A stretch of DNA of 46,105 bases, from IMG/VR virus record IMGVR_UViG_3300009506_000057, positions 1 to 46,105 of that record; one strand, 5' to 3'. Source of the stretch: a virus. The position numbers and the translations under genes were made by a program. Positions 38,006 through 46,105 of this stretch are shown here, piece by piece. Within the stretch, counting starts at the first letter, position 1; each line of letters opens with the position of its first letter. Below the pieces are notes generated by a model that was given only the letters and a program-made list of their open reading frames with translations, was not told the DNA's origin and ran no database searches.

Positions 38006-39139
38006 CTACCTTCTTTCTAACAAGTTGAGTCTCTTGGCGAGGGCGTTCGTTCTCGCGTATATGTTCGCCGCCTGCCCGTTACTTCCGCGACTTCCAGCCG
38101 TCCCAATCACGGGAACGATTTGCTCTTGAGCGCCCTTTGTTATTGTAATGGAGATTTCCCTTACCACGTCTTGAATCGTCTGAGAAGGGATAACCACTGT
38201 CACTTTATCGCCGAGTTCATAGTCTGTGCCAAAAGCCATTGATTGAAGTTCAATCGGCCATATCTCGACCGAGACGTTCTCGGAGAATGTCAAGAGTTTT
38301 GCGTTCGCCGCTTCTGTCAGTTGCGTGGTATCGCCAGCGTTTCGGTAGTCGTAAAAGTATTCTAGCCGACCATAGTTTGTGATTGAAGTAGAGTCGTTGA
38401 CGACGACGAAAGCACGAGACGTGAGTTCTCCGCTCCCCCCTGCGACAATATAGTTTGCATCTGGAAAAGCCACCCTTCGTTTATATCGTGTCAAGTTGCC
38501 GAGTTCTTTTGAGAACTTGACGCTCCCCGTCTTGTCGCTCGGCAAATATGGGGTGAAGACGAAGTCTTGGTCAAAGTAGAAGCCAATATCCCCACCCTTC
38601 AAGGCGATTTCTTGACAGAGTTCCAACATCTGCTCAAAGCGTGCTCTCTGAGTGAATGAAGACCCTATCCCAAGTTTAGTATCGACGCTCAATCCAGAGA
38701 CGCGCCTCGTCGCTTGAGCGTTCGCTCCCAAGTTATAATCGACATAGTCAATTAACAAGTCTCCCGCATACCCAGTCCGACTGTCATAAGCTTGAGTCGT
38801 GAATGGAGGCCCAGCGGGGTCACAAAAAGCGAGACGCGCCTTCAACCAAAAGGATTTATCTGCACCCCAACAGGTGACGATTTGAGTCTTCTCCCCGTCG
38901 TCTTCATCGAAGCCCAAGAAAAGACCTTGAAACAGAAAAGACCCGTTCCGCATGACTTCAATCCCACCACCAAACTCGAGAAGCCCTGAATCGACGAGCG
39001 AGATTGGAGCATCGAAAGCGAATGTTCCAACATCGTTGAAGCGAAGGGTCATGTCCAGTTTTTCCCAACTCTCGACATACCCAACACGGGTAAGCGTAGA
39101 GTCTAAAATGAAGATTTGGTAGTCCTTATACTCAGTCAT
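38006..39139 (-). CDS. Gp37-like tail protein (siphovirus ReqiPepy6 type)
   Basis: 377 residues, ATG at 39139 directly after the Dit stop (TAGATG). N-terminal IFILDSTLTRVGYVESWEKL and RFNDVGTFAFDAPISLVDSG match the ReqiPepy6 Gp37-like family. The middle has GDLLIDYVDYNLGANAQATR, then RFEQMLELCQEIALKGGDIG. The end has a VTVVIPSQTIQDVVREISIT segment. Such proteins form the tail hub. The stop-start joint has no ribosome site, so translation is coupled. Confidence 0.75.
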   Translation of the reverse strand: MTEYKDYQIFILDSTLTRVGYVESWEKLDMTLRFNDVGTFAFDAPISLVDSGLLEFGGGIEVMRNGSFLFQGLFLGFDEDDGEKTQIVTCWGADKSFWLKARLAFCDPAGPPFTTQAYDSRTGYAGDLLIDYVDYNLGANAQATRRVSGLSVDTKLGIGSSFTQRARFEQMLELCQEIALKGGDIGFYFDQDFVFTPYLPSDKTGSVKFSKELGNLTRYKRRVAFPDANYIVAGGSGELTSRAFVVVNDSTSITNYGRLEYFYDYRNAGDTTQLTEAANAKLLTFSENVSVEIWPIELQSMAFGTDYELGDKVTVVIPSQTIQDVVREISITITKGAQEQIVPVIGTAGSRGSNGQAANIYARTNALAKRLNLLERR

Positions 39140-40009
39140 CTATACACTATTATAGGGGGGGTAAAATTCTACTTCCGCGAGCGTCGCCCCAGTTGCGCCC
39201 GTTAATTGAAGCGTTACACTGTTATTCCCGACGACAAAAGGCCAAAGCGTCGACGTGTTGTCGATTTCATCGAAGACGCTCACCCCGTCGACTTCTGCGG
39301 TCTTGAAGCCCGGGCGAGTATCAATAATCAAATGCTCACCCGCAGAGATTGAAGTCGTCGACATGTCAAGCCTATATCCAGTCGTGTTGTTTATCAGGGC
39401 GATATCCGACCCCGGACCTGTTATGTCCCAAATAGGCCAAGCGGGGGCGTCCCCGGGGTTGTTGATTGTCGCACCCCCTGAAAGACCATCGGGCGAGACG
39501 ACAAGCGGAAAGAACGGGAAGAAAGCAGAAGGGGCAGAGACTCCATAACTTGCGGTAGTCGGAGATTGCGGATACCAATAGGGGTCATACGCTTTGAACT
39601 GAATAACAACTTGAGTTCCCTTTGCGCCGAATAACCTGTTCTGAGAACTGTCATCAAAGATTGCCGACATTCTGCACGAGAGTTCTCGTATTGTTCCGTT
39701 CGGTCTTGTGTATCTCAGAGTACCGTCTCCGTTGACTGGGTCAAGATACTTCGCGAGATAGGCCATTCGGTCGAGAAAGTCATTGCGGTTATTACCGAGC
39801 ACGAAGACGGGAACTTCCAAGATTCTCGGCTTCACTTGAATTCCCGATATATAAGCCCCCGCGACGAAGGGCGTCTCACGCTCGATGATTGCGAACGGAG
39901 TTCCATGAAAACCCGACTTTCCACGAATCACCCAGTAATGAACTTGGTCAGTGAAGTTTATAGTCGCTCCGAGTGGAGATACAAATTCGATTGACTGGGT
40001 ACTAGCCAT
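39140..40009 (-). CDS. Distal tail protein (Dit)
   Basis: 289 residues, ATG at 40009 with GGAG seven bases upstream, overlapping the tape measure stop by 8 bases. Typical Dit features: N-terminal beta barrel (IRGKSGFHGTPFAIIERETP), then IQVKPRILEVPVFVLGNNRN, RMAYLAKYLDPVNGDGTLRY, and a galectin-like C-terminal domain. It follows the tape measure gene. Confidence 0.75.
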   Translation of the reverse strand: MASTQSIEFVSPLGATINFTDQVHYWVIRGKSGFHGTPFAIIERETPFVAGAYISGIQVKPRILEVPVFVLGNNRNDFLDRMAYLAKYLDPVNGDGTLRYTRPNGTIRELSCRMSAIFDDSSQNRLFGAKGTQVVIQFKAYDPYWYPQSPTTASYGVSAPSAFFPFFPLVVSPDGLSGGATINNPGDAPAWPIWDITGPGSDIALINNTTGYRLDMSTTSISAGEHLIIDTRPGFKTAEVDGVSVFDEIDNTSTLWPFVVGNNSVTLQLTGATGATLAEVEFYPPYNSV

Positions 40010-42692
40010 TTAGAATCTCCTGTCTTCGTTGAATGAGCGCTAATTGTTCAGGGTCGAGCGTAGTATCTGCGAACTGGAACGAATTATTATAGTTCGTGGT
40101 TGCGCCAGTCGACGCAAGTCTCTCGACGCTTCCCAGTCGAGCAAGTGAAGTCTCGAGCGACGGGAGCGAGGTGTTCGCAAGTTGGTCAACCGCTGAGACG
40201 ATACCGCGCATACCTATCTCAAAGGGAGTGGGAGAACCCGGGGTAAAGATTGCGGGAACTTTCAAAGCATCAAAAGCACGTTGAAGCGCTTTCACTTGTC
40301 CGACCACATCGCCCACCGCACCCGCCAACGTGTTGAAAGCGCTCGCGAGTTTCACAGTCAAAAACGATACAAGCCGATGACCCTCAGCCTGTACATTTCT
40401 CATGTGGTTGATAAAGATACTCAGACTCAAGAGCGCCGCCTTTAGAGGCCCTGCGGTGAAGTTCATCATCGCGGTAGTCATTGCTTCGAACATTGCGAGC
40501 CACATAGTTTGAGTCATCGTAATGAAGTTTACAAAGTTTGCTTGCAATGCCGTGAACATCTGAGTCAATAATGTTATGAACATCGTCGCGGGGTCTGTGA
40601 GCAATTGCAAGAACTGGGTAAAGACAGTTTGGAACATGGTTATCCCGCCCTGAATGAGTCCCAGTAAGTCTGGAAAACCACCACTGAATATGCTCTTAAT
40701 ACCGTTCATGATGTCGGGGACGATTGAATGCCCGACGAGCGTATTATATAAGTTTGTAAAGAACTGAGTAAACCCGTCGACGAAGCCCGTCACAAAACCA
40801 ATAATCGCATCGAACGCCGCGGAGAACCCAGTCTTCAAATTCTCCCAAAGAGCGGTTGCAGTTGTGAGCACACCTTCTTTCCACGCTTCCCAACCTTGTT
40901 GTATCAAGTCACTATTGCCTGTGAAGATGCCGACAATGATGTTGAAAGCCCCAGTCATTCCCGTAATAATGCCCGACCACATTTGAGCGAGTCCATCTGC
41001 TATTGACTGGATATGCCCCAAAAACCCTGTGACGGCGGTTGCGATGCCATTCACAAGCCCAATGACTACTCCGAGTATAAAGAGAATGACTCCCGCAATA
41101 ATCTCACCCGCCCCAATGAGCAATCCGACAAGTACCGTCCCAATAACTTGTAAGACTGGCTGAATTGCCGTCCACAATTCTTGTAACTGGGGAATGAGCG
41201 GGGCAAATGCTTCTTGCACGACAAGGAACGAAGTTCGAAGCGCATTCCACAACTCGGAGAACGTTACGCCCAAGAATCCGAATATCGACGACAAGAAACT
41301 TCCTACCGTTCTCATCTGCGTCATGAAGTTTGCCCAAACGCCCTTTATCGTCTCCCACCACCCTAAGATGACATCCCTCATCCCGCCCCAGTTTTGAGTC
41401 CATGCGAAGTACAGGGCAGCCCCCGCCGCTATTAATAGAGTGATAAGAGCAACGGGCGCCATAAGAGCGGTGACAATACTTGTAACAATTCCAACGACCA
41501 CCGTTACCAGTGTTGGGGTAGCAATCGCAAGTAAGGCGAGTTTGAGTTCTTCCCAATTGTCCTTCGCCCATTGAACCGCATCTCCAATACCCATCAAGAT
41601 GGTAATTGTATTTTGGGATACACCCAACCTTTCAAGCAGACCTTCAACGTCTCCCGTTTGTTGAAAGATGCTCAATGCTAGCCCAAGACGATTTATGCCG
41701 TCGACGAGATTGTCGACGAACTCCTTCGGGTTTACGTCGAAGTTTACAAACTTGGCGAGCGTCTCGCCCAAATAAGAGAGCGCATCTTGAAGGTCAGGGC
41801 GAAGCAGTTCATCGAGCACGTCGGCTAACCCGCCCGAGATTTTATCGAGCGTAGGCAAGACGACGCCAGCACCCACGTTCGCTTGTATAAAATCTTTAAT
41901 GTTCGACGTTATACCTTGCCACGTTCGGGACATTCGTTGCGCCGCGTTCCCGAAGTCTCGCTCGACCATCTCGACGAAAGTCGAGATAAACAAATCCACT
42001 CCCTCGGTCGATTTCTGCATCTTTTCTTTGAACTTGGTCAAGTCCATGTTTGTCATCCCGAGTTTATCTTGCATCTCTGCGAGAACGTCATTCACTGGGA
42101 CAAGAGCACCACGAGCCAAGTCTCGAAGTTCTGTGCCTGTTATCTTTCCCGCCGCCTTCATCTGACCGAAGTTGTAAATGATTCTTTGAAGTACATCGTC
42201 TGTTAAACCCATGCCAGCGGTGAAGTTCCCCGCCGCGACTGTTAGACGTTTTGCTTGGTCAGTCGCGAAGCCCATTGCCATTGCCGTTGAAAGTGTGTTC
42301 TGTAAACTCTCAACGGTGAAGGGCGTCGTCACCGCGATTTGTTTCACCCAGTTGACAAGGTCTTTTGCGGGTTGTACTGCTTTAACAAGAGCGTCTTTGA
42401 ATTCAATCGTCCCCTCTGACATACGAAAGATTTCTCTCGCCGTCAATCCCTCAAGTTGGATTTGAAGCATTTGGAAGCGAGAAGCAGCCTTGAAGACTTC
42501 ATCGCCGACGCTCTTGATTGCCGCCACAAGTCTCATGACAACATTCGCAATGATAAACCCTACCGCGTTCTCCCATATTCTGCGGAACGAAGACATAAAC
42601 CCTTGCGTATTACCCAAAGCGCGGTTGAGTCCGTCTTTCAAACCTTGAGCGTCGAACCCGCTCTCAAGCGTCGCTTTTCCTAGACTAGCCAT
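40002..42692 (-). CDS. Tape measure protein
   Basis: 896 residues, ATG at 42692. Early region has the tape-measure pattern FMSSFRRIWENAVGFIIANV, then FKDALVKAVQPAKDLVNWVK, VAAGNFTAGMGLTDDVLQRI and KITGTELRDLARGALVPVND. Several hydrophobic segments near 390-430 and 520-560, then long helical spans. It sets tail length; the size suggests a tail near 130 nm by the usual 0.15 nm per residue rule. It follows the chaperone pair. Confidence 0.9.
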   Translation of the reverse strand: MASLGKATLESGFDAQGLKDGLNRALGNTQGFMSSFRRIWENAVGFIIANVVMRLVAAIKSVGDEVFKAASRFQMLQIQLEGLTAREIFRMSEGTIEFKDALVKAVQPAKDLVNWVKQIAVTTPFTVESLQNTLSTAMAMGFATDQAKRLTVAAGNFTAGMGLTDDVLQRIIYNFGQMKAAGKITGTELRDLARGALVPVNDVLAEMQDKLGMTNMDLTKFKEKMQKSTEGVDLFISTFVEMVERDFGNAAQRMSRTWQGITSNIKDFIQANVGAGVVLPTLDKISGGLADVLDELLRPDLQDALSYLGETLAKFVNFDVNPKEFVDNLVDGINRLGLALSIFQQTGDVEGLLERLGVSQNTITILMGIGDAVQWAKDNWEELKLALLAIATPTLVTVVVGIVTSIVTALMAPVALITLLIAAGAALYFAWTQNWGGMRDVILGWWETIKGVWANFMTQMRTVGSFLSSIFGFLGVTFSELWNALRTSFLVVQEAFAPLIPQLQELWTAIQPVLQVIGTVLVGLLIGAGEIIAGVILFILGVVIGLVNGIATAVTGFLGHIQSIADGLAQMWSGIITGMTGAFNIIVGIFTGNSDLIQQGWEAWKEGVLTTATALWENLKTGFSAAFDAIIGFVTGFVDGFTQFFTNLYNTLVGHSIVPDIMNGIKSIFSGGFPDLLGLIQGGITMFQTVFTQFLQLLTDPATMFITLLTQMFTALQANFVNFITMTQTMWLAMFEAMTTAMMNFTAGPLKAALLSLSIFINHMRNVQAEGHRLVSFLTVKLASAFNTLAGAVGDVVGQVKALQRAFDALKVPAIFTPGSPTPFEIGMRGIVSAVDQLANTSLPSLETSLARLGSVERLASTGATTNYNNSFQFADTTLDPEQLALIQRRQEILNG

Positions 42693-43484
42693 GTTTGATA
42701 CCCTGCGAGTTTAGCCATTGAATGAATTCCGATTTCTCGTCCTCGAGCATATCGTCGAAGTTGATTCTCTCTCGCCTTTCGTCTTTCTTCACTGTATAGC
42801 GAGAGTGCATAATGATTCTCTTGCGACGGTTGACAAACTTTCTCCAAGCAGACTTCAACTTCCCTGCCCCCTTCTTGTCGGTCGTTCGTGTGAATGTTCC
42901 GACAATCTCTGCAAGGCGAAGGTCTTCTTTTGCTTGAAGGGCGGGAATGTTCTCTATCAACTCATTGAGCAACCATTGAGGGTAATCGGGAATCTCGACC
43001 GGATTTATACCTGAATAGTTATAGGCAAGAATTGAGATTATCTCTCCCGCCCTTGCCTGTTTCCTTTTTTTGCATCACCCAAAAAGTTCGACTTGTTTGA
43101 CCACCAAATGATAATTTGACTTTTCTTGCCGTAAGAGTATTCCGAGATTTGCGCTTCTGTCATGTCGGGAAGAATCATCTGCATGAAAGCACCCATATAC
43201 CTATCAAGTCTCTGCGCCGTGTTGTCGTCGTCGGGGTGCTTTTCAAGGACGTCTGTATTCTTCTCAATCAGTTTCCCCAGTTTACTCAATCGAGCATACT
43301 CCTTCGGAGAGAAGTTCGAAGCGTCCGCGAAGTCTATAAACTTTCCGTCTGTCACTTCAAAGCGAATCGCTTCGGATGGTGCAAGGTCAGAAAGTCGAAG
43401 AACGTTCTCGTCTTCGTCGTCTGTCAATTCGTCGAGTTCGTCGAATTCGTCAAGGTCAATTGTATTGCCGTCTTTTGCGGTCAT
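42685..43484 (-). CDS. Tail chaperone fusion made by -1 frameshift
   Basis: Zero-frame codons from 43484 end at AAA 43067-43065; slipping back one base continues in the -1 frame without a stop to 42685. The fusion is 140 + 126 = 266 residues. The downstream frame has no proper start of its own (only TTG at 42972), and its first codons encode a sensible linker (NYSGINPVEIPDYPQWLL), as expected for the G-T type frameshift in long-tailed phages. Confidence 0.85.
43038..43484 (-). CDS. Tail assembly chaperone, zero-frame product
   Basis: 148 residues, ATG at 43484 after AAGGA. Acidic N-terminus (DLDEFDELDELTDDEDENVL) and helical core, ending NFLGDAKKGNRQGRER. It overlaps a -1 frameshift site near its end. 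Such proteins bind the tape measure during tail assembly. Confidence 0.85.
   Translation of the reverse strand: MTAKDGNTIDLDEFDELDELTDDEDENVLRLSDLAPSEAIRFEVTDGKFIDFADASNFSPKEYARLSKLGKLIEKNTDVLEKHPDDDNTAQRLDRYMGAFMQMILPDMTEAQISEYSYGKKSQIIIWWSNKSNFLGDAKKGNRQGRER
43065..43071 (-). promoter_or_regulatory. -1 frameshift slippery site
   Basis: A-AAA-AAA (seven A) followed by G on the minus strand, in the frame required for tandem slippage, eight codons before the zero-frame stop. This is a standard slippery heptamer. A downstream stimulatory structure was not established. Confidence 0.85.
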
Positions 43485-43524
43485 TGGTTAGTCCTTTACT
43501 GTCTAGCAGTTTTTTTTTGTTTTT

Positions 43525-44097
43525 TTATGCGGTCTGAGCCGTCAACCATCCAAACTCATTACCTGCGGTTTGTGTATCATCCGCGATAACATGAAACTCG
43601 ATTTCAATCCCTGCGCCCTCATCTTTCATGAATGAGACTTCGGGTTCTCCGTCAAAGTAACCGCGCGGAATGTAGAATTGAGCGGGAAAATCCCCATAGG
43701 GAGAGTGGGCTTCACCGCGAAGAAGCATTGCATAAGCAGGGGGGTTGTAATCACGCTTCAAGCCTATTGTCTTTACTGCGGGAGGCCCTGCGTCTGTGAC
43801 TACGTTCGCGACGTCGTGAAATATTTGTGCCATGTTCTCGAGCGTAAGCCCGACAATGGTCGTTGTCACGACGATGTCGTCTTCGGGGCGAACACCTTTT
43901 ACCGCCCCTGTGTGGTCATCGTCTCTGAGATACTCAATCGAGCCTTGATAACCCATTGTTTGCCCGCCATCGGTCGGACCGAACACCGCCCAGTTTCCTG
44001 ACGGTGCAGTATCGACCGCGGGTTCTGTTTCTCCGTCTGGTGCAATGTAGACGGCTAGAGGCCCAATCAGTCGGTCGAAGGGTGCTACGTTTGGCAT
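43525..44097 (-). CDS. Major tail (tube) protein
   Basis: 190 residues, ATG at 44097 with AGGAGG five bases upstream, the best ribosome site in the tail block. Sequence has FDRLIGPLAVYIAPDGETEP, NWAVFGPTDGGQTMGYQGSI, VRPEDDIVVTTTIVGLTLEN and AYAMLLRGEAHSPYGDFPAQ: tube-protein-like beta folds. It precedes the chaperone pair. Confidence 0.85.
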   Translation of the reverse strand: MPNVAPFDRLIGPLAVYIAPDGETEPAVDTAPSGNWAVFGPTDGGQTMGYQGSIEYLRDDDHTGAVKGVRPEDDIVVTTTIVGLTLENMAQIFHDVANVVTDAGPPAVKTIGLKRDYNPPAYAMLLRGEAHSPYGDFPAQFYIPRGYFDGEPEVSFMKDEGAGIEIEFHVIADDTQTAGNEFGWLTAQTA

Positions 44098-44106
44098 AAG
44101 TGCCTC

Positions 44107-44547
44107 CTATACTTCTTGATTCTCTCCGACTAAACAGTTCAGAAAGAACATAACTTGTGGATAATTCGTGCTTTCGTCAAGCAACTCGGTCGGCTGGCTC
44201 TCGAGTGACAAAGAGAGAAGTAAGTTCCCATTGACCACTGTTCTCTGTGTATCTCTGACAATTCGAACAACTTCTCCGTACACCTCATAAGCCTTACCGT
44301 AGTTTCTAGCCCATGCTATACACTCAAGATTCGCGGGTTGTTCTCTGACATACTTCTGAGAAGTACCCCCGCTTCCGCGAACAGTAAGAGCGGGGTCGTC
44401 GATTGACCAATCATTCGCAGACAATGAAGCGTCGGTCGTGAATCTATGTCTTACACCTATCTGCGAGTTTATGAGCGACAAGAGCGTCGCGTCGAGACTG
44501 AGATAGGCGATTGCCACTTCAACAGGGGAAACATAGTAATCAACCAT
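44107..44547 (-). CDS. Tail terminator-like protein
   Basis: 146 residues, ATG at 44547. VSPVEVAIAYLSLDATLLSL, GTSQKYVREQPANLECIAWA and YEVYGEVVRIVRDTQRTVVN have the alpha/beta layout of tail terminators. Position between the connector protein and the tail tube supports this. Confidence 0.7.
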   Translation of the reverse strand: MVDYYVSPVEVAIAYLSLDATLLSLINSQIGVRHRFTTDASLSANDWSIDDPALTVRGSGGTSQKYVREQPANLECIAWARNYGKAYEVYGEVVRIVRDTQRTVVNGNLLLSLSLESQPTELLDESTNYPQVMFFLNCLVGENQEV

Positions 44548-44550
44548 TAG

Positions 44551-45003
44551 TCAATCAAACTTCAATCGCCAGCGATTTATAACAAGTGTGTAAAAGTTCT
44601 TGAGTGCATCTTCGAAGGCTATTCTCAAGAATGGGTCATGTTTCTGATGGTAATAGATTGTATATTCTTGACCACAACCCAACTCGAGAGCATATACTTC
44701 TCCGCGAACAATCTCGGGCAACAAGTAACGGTGGGGTATACCGGGGGCGCTTGGCGAAGCGGGAACGTGCTCATTCCAGTTATACCCGGGCTTCGCGACG
44801 TGCGTTCGGCGCTTCATCGTTCCAGTGTCATAACCGTGTCCGGGGACAAGTCTTGCTCGAGCGTTCAACCCTGCTTGGTACATGAGTTCCGCTTGAGTGT
44901 GAATGGCGAGGTCGACGGCGTCTGAATAGACTTTATCTCCCTGCCAATTCAAGCGGTAAGCAGTTCGCCCGGGAAGTCTTCTAGGACTTGGCGCTCGCGC
45001 CAC
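44551..45003 (-). CDS. Head-tail connector / tail completion protein (HK97 gp10-like)
   Basis: 150 residues from GTG at 45003, 11 bases after AAGGA; a TTG at 45054 is a longer alternative inside the upstream gene. Features: SDAVDLAIHTQAELMYQAGL, GHGYDTGTMKRRTHV, and EYTIYYHQKHDPFLRIAFED near the end, a gp10-like pattern (Y-x-TG-x2-R, then a final P-F-x-F-L type segment). Confidence 0.7.
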   Translation of the reverse strand: MARAPSPRRLPGRTAYRLNWQGDKVYSDAVDLAIHTQAELMYQAGLNARARLVPGHGYDTGTMKRRTHVAKPGYNWNEHVPASPSAPGIPHRYLLPEIVRGEVYALELGCGQEYTIYYHQKHDPFLRIAFEDALKNFYTLVINRWRLKFD

Positions 45004-45190
45004 TGGGCGGGGTATCCTTATAAGTTTCCAAGAACCGATTTGCGACCCCAACAATCGAACTTCGTTCTCGTCTTGCGGTCTTGGTCAACTCTTTGAAAGC
45101 GTCGGAGTTCGTGTCAAGCACGAGAACGATTCTCTCGCTCACTCCTTCACCGCTTCTTGTGTAAATCGTTCTTTTTTTGTTCTGAGCCAT
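44981..45190 (-). CDS. Small connector-region protein
   Basis: 69 residues, ATG at 45190 with AAGGAG eight bases upstream. Basic N-terminus (AQNKKRTIYTRSGEGVSERI), helical centre (AFKELTKTARRERSSIVGVA), overlapping the next gene. Unknown role in the connector block. Confidence 0.65.
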   Translation of the reverse strand: MAQNKKRTIYTRSGEGVSERIVLVLDTNSDAFKELTKTARRERSSIVGVANRFLETYKDTPPSGASAKS

Positions 45191-45191
45191 T

Positions 45192-45539
45192 CTACAAACT
45201 CCTTGCCGTTACCACCACATGAGTTCGTCCTCTGAATCCGTTGACGTTCTCATAAGATGCTTCGACGATAAACTTTTTTGAAGACGCGGACTCGCCGTTC
45301 TGAAACTCGAGTTCGGTGATTTGGTCGCCCTTCTGCACGTCTGTTCCTATCGGAAAGAAAAACTTTTCTTCTGCGACCGTGACGAGTTCGGCTGACATGG
45401 GGTCGACCTGCTTGTGCTCTGACCGAATGTACTTGCAAGGGATATTCGTTGTCGGTGTGTCAAAGTCCGTTGGGAGTTCATTGAGCGCATTGGCGACTCC
45501 CGTAGGCTTCGCAACCGAGCAAGTAAAATCGAATATCAT
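45192..45539 (-). CDS. Head-closure-like protein
   Basis: 115 residues, ATG at 45539 overlapping the previous stop as ATGA. Strand pattern TTNIPCKYIRSEHKQVDPMS, EKFFFPIGTDVQKGDQITEL, KKFIVEASYENVNGFRGRTH suggests a beta-barrel head-closure or stopper protein. Order after the adaptor supports it. Confidence 0.65.
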   Translation of the reverse strand: MIFDFTCSVAKPTGVANALNELPTDFDTPTTNIPCKYIRSEHKQVDPMSAELVTVAEEKFFFPIGTDVQKGDQITELEFQNGESASSKKFIVEASYENVNGFRGRTHVVVTARSL

Positions 45540-45913
45540 CGCGAGCGCAAGTCGAAGGCAGACATCTTCGCCCTTTGCTTTCCGAGACTTTCGAGCGTCC
45601 CGTTCGTATCAAGCAAGAGGGCGTTTTGCCCATAGAAGGTACTTCTCAAACCCTCCCCCGTCTTTCCCATGACCTTGTAAGAGTAGTCCGTCATACGTTC
45701 ACTTTCTACACGTGGCGAAGCCACAGAAGCAAGATGGGAAATGAGAAATAAGGCAATCGCTCTCGAGCGGTCATCTGAGTAGTCTACATCCGCGAATATC
45801 TCATTGAATAAAATTGTTCCAGTTTCAATGAAAGCGGTAAGGCTTGTCTCGTCGAGCGTGGTCGGGAAAATTGCCTTTATCTCATCTGGGGTGATGTTTG
45901 ATACGGTCGCCAT
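45536..45913 (-). CDS. Head-tail adaptor (DUF4054-like)
   Basis: 125 residues, ATG at 45913 overlapping the upstream stop (TAATG). DEIKAIFPTTLDETSLTAFI then FADVDYSDDRSRAIALFLIS HLASV (split here for length) is the helical pattern of gp6/DUF4054 adaptors, which sit below the portal. Followed by the closure protein. Confidence 0.75.
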   Translation of the reverse strand: MATVSNITPDEIKAIFPTTLDETSLTAFIETGTILFNEIFADVDYSDDRSRAIALFLISHLASVASPRVESERMTDYSYKVMGKTGEGLRSTFYGQNALLLDTNGTLESLGKQRAKMSAFDLRSR

Positions 45914-46105
45914 TACTTAGACTTTACGTTCTCTGCTTTCGCTTTCGCGTCTGCTTCTGCTTTCGCGTCTGCTTTTGCTTTCTTCGCAAGTTCTTCGACG
46001 CCGTCAACGGTTGGAGGGGTCAAGTTCAGTTTCTTGATTTCCTGTGCCGTTGCTTCGCCAGCGGGTTCGATAATATCGAAGAATCCGCTCACGTCTTCAT
46101 TGTCG
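45913..46105 (-). CDS. Small structural-region protein (3' part; spans the junction)
   Basis: This is the C-terminal part of the 91-residue gene that begins at 227. It covers the repeated segment and ends in an Ala/Lys-rich tail with TAA at 45915-45913. The final A of the stop is the first base of the next ATG (TAATG). It is the same gene as the entry at 1-227, not a second copy. Confidence 0.75.
   Translation of the reverse strand, partial: DNEDVSGFFDIIEPAGEATAQEIKKLNLTPPTVDGVEELAKKAKADAKAEADAKAKAENVKSK
45962..46105. repeat. Right copy of 144-bp terminal direct repeat
   Basis: Exact copy of bases 1-144. It contains the 3' half of the 91-residue gene that spans the junction. Its presence marks the contig as circularly closed. 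Confidence 0.95.

Noticed and set aside
42685-42972. Second tail chaperone frame as an independent gene starting at TTG 42972
   Set aside because: Poor start, and the frame is open back to the slippery site; frameshift expression explains it better.

Overview
This window is a complete circular map of a tailed phage, almost certainly a siphovirus. The first 144 bases are repeated exactly at the right end (45962-46105), so the unique genome is about 45,961 bp, and a 91-residue gene reads intact across the junction. Every identifiable gene is of phage type. There are no rRNA genes, no recognisable tRNA genes and no bacterial housekeeping genes. Shine-Dalgarno sites (AAGGAG type) and sigma70-like promoters indicate a bacterial host, but the sequence does not show which one. 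Nearly all genes are on the minus strand; only 27415-30011 is on the plus strand.

Late region (minus strand, about 15.8 kb down to 1, then from 46.1 kb down to 35.7 kb). Reading with transcription: structural and receptor-binding proteins (15763-10027) come first, including a 587-residue protein with a predicted beta-propeller and an 814-residue fiber of about 23 tandem repeats. Next is a probable DNA-modification cassette: a ParB-like protein and two paralogous TET-associated-type glycosyltransferases (10001-7593). Then come both terminase subunits, portal, minor head protein, a prohead protease with a nested scaffold gene, decoration protein and major capsid protein. Past the junction lie connector and tail genes: tail terminator, tube, chaperones joined by a predicted -1 frameshift, tape measure, distal tail, Gp37-like tail protein, tip proteins and small membrane proteins. 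A strong two-way terminator at 35594-35627 ends the region.

Non-structural regions. Three minus-strand operons begin at three copies of one roughly 60-bp promoter module (TTGCAA, 17 bp, TATAAT) at 35.5, 24.95 and 18.35 kb, each just after a terminator-like hairpin. They carry many small unknown genes plus a nuclease-like protein, a DUF932-like protein, a stand-alone Spo11/Topo VI-A-like Toprim protein, a Gp37/Gp68 (DUF5131)-like protein and Cys-rich small proteins. A further minus-strand operon (27301-25057) holds a protein resembling serine-integrase directionality factors, although no integrase is present. The plus-strand operon holds a lambda-O-like initiator with iteron-like repeats inside its gene, a DnaC-like helicase loader and an ASCH-domain protein. 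Divergent promoters sharing a palindromic -35 element separate the two strands.

No DNA polymerase, helicase, integrase, repressor or endolysin could be recognised, so replication probably relies on the host replisome recruited by the initiator and loader. The most notable global signal is that the tetranucleotide GATC appears to be absent from the whole window, alongside the predicted DNA glycosylation genes; both fit evasion of host restriction.
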